Assembly (NCBI GenBank): GCA_001931875.2
Contig: MSJH02000343.1
Coordinates: 1-21,230 of the forward strand
Direction: 5' to 3'
DNA length: 21,230 bases
Origin: Byssochlamys sp. IMV 00236
Lineage: Eukaryota; Ascomycota; Eurotiomycetes; Eurotiales; Thermoascaceae
Within the stretch, counting starts at the first letter, position 1, and the number at the start of each line of letters is the position of its first letter. The notes under the pieces are model-generated. The model made no database searches, was not told where the DNA came from, and was given only the letters and a program-made list of their open reading frames with translations. This document shows positions 21,208 through 21,230 of the stretch, one piece after another. Made by a program: the position numbers and the translations under genes.

Positions 21208-21230
21208 TATTTATATTTATAAAGAAAAAA

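Noticed and set aside
1..21230. tRNA, rRNA, CRISPR, transposon terminal repeats or transposase genes
   Set aside because: I looked for cloverleaf B-box-like text, regular spaced repeats and transposase motifs on both strands and found none that hold up.

Overview
The window is a compact, AT-rich fungal nuclear segment. Its style fits an early-diverging fungus of the Mucoromycota (Mucorales type): ten genes carry 43 inferred introns, all 45-78 nt, nearly all GT-AG, with short intergenic gaps. The assignment comes from gene structure and protein style, not from a database search. I rebuilt the exons by joining open frames at splice sites that keep phase and restore known family motifs. Every join was checked for reading-frame arithmetic, but none has transcript support.

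Layout. 1-901 (-): 5' part of a DEK_C/SWIB chromatin protein that runs off the left edge. 1361-2476 (+): ZIP zinc transporter. 2830-6081 (+): RAD5-type HIRAN/SNF2/RING DNA-damage-tolerance ATPase and ubiquitin ligase. 6129-7887 (-): SAM50/TOB55 mitochondrial outer-membrane assembly channel, convergent with RAD5 and 47 bp from it. 8134-10171 (-): PRP4 U4/U6 snRNP WD40 protein. 10172-12295: gene-poor region with a decayed leucine-rich (F-box-like) pseudogene and an orphan open frame. 12296-14441 (-): SMP3/PIG-Z GPI mannosyltransferase. 14927-16670 (+): MFS sugar or inositol transporter. 16746-17613 (+): small NTP_transferase nucleotidyltransferase only 75 bp downstream. 17685-20285 (-): MUS81 structure-specific nuclease. 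20425-21207 (-): HDDC2/YfbR-type HD-domain 5'-nucleotidase.

How the genes relate. They are mostly unrelated housekeeping genes. RAD5 and MUS81 both act at stalled or damaged replication forks, and the HD nucleotidase touches dNMP pools, but their shared location is probably chance. The transporter and nucleotidyltransferase are the only pair whose spacing hints at a shared job.

I see no clear new system, mobile element, CRISPR array, tRNA or rRNA. The points most worth a second look are: tandem SWIB repeats interrupted by introns at the same residue; an exact E2F-type site plus a GC-rich palindrome just upstream of RAD5; start codons stranded on 10- and 12-nt exons; a GC-AG intron in SAM50; a 31-T run against a splice acceptor in MUS81; and a hyphenated palindrome in the SMP3/transporter divergent promoter.
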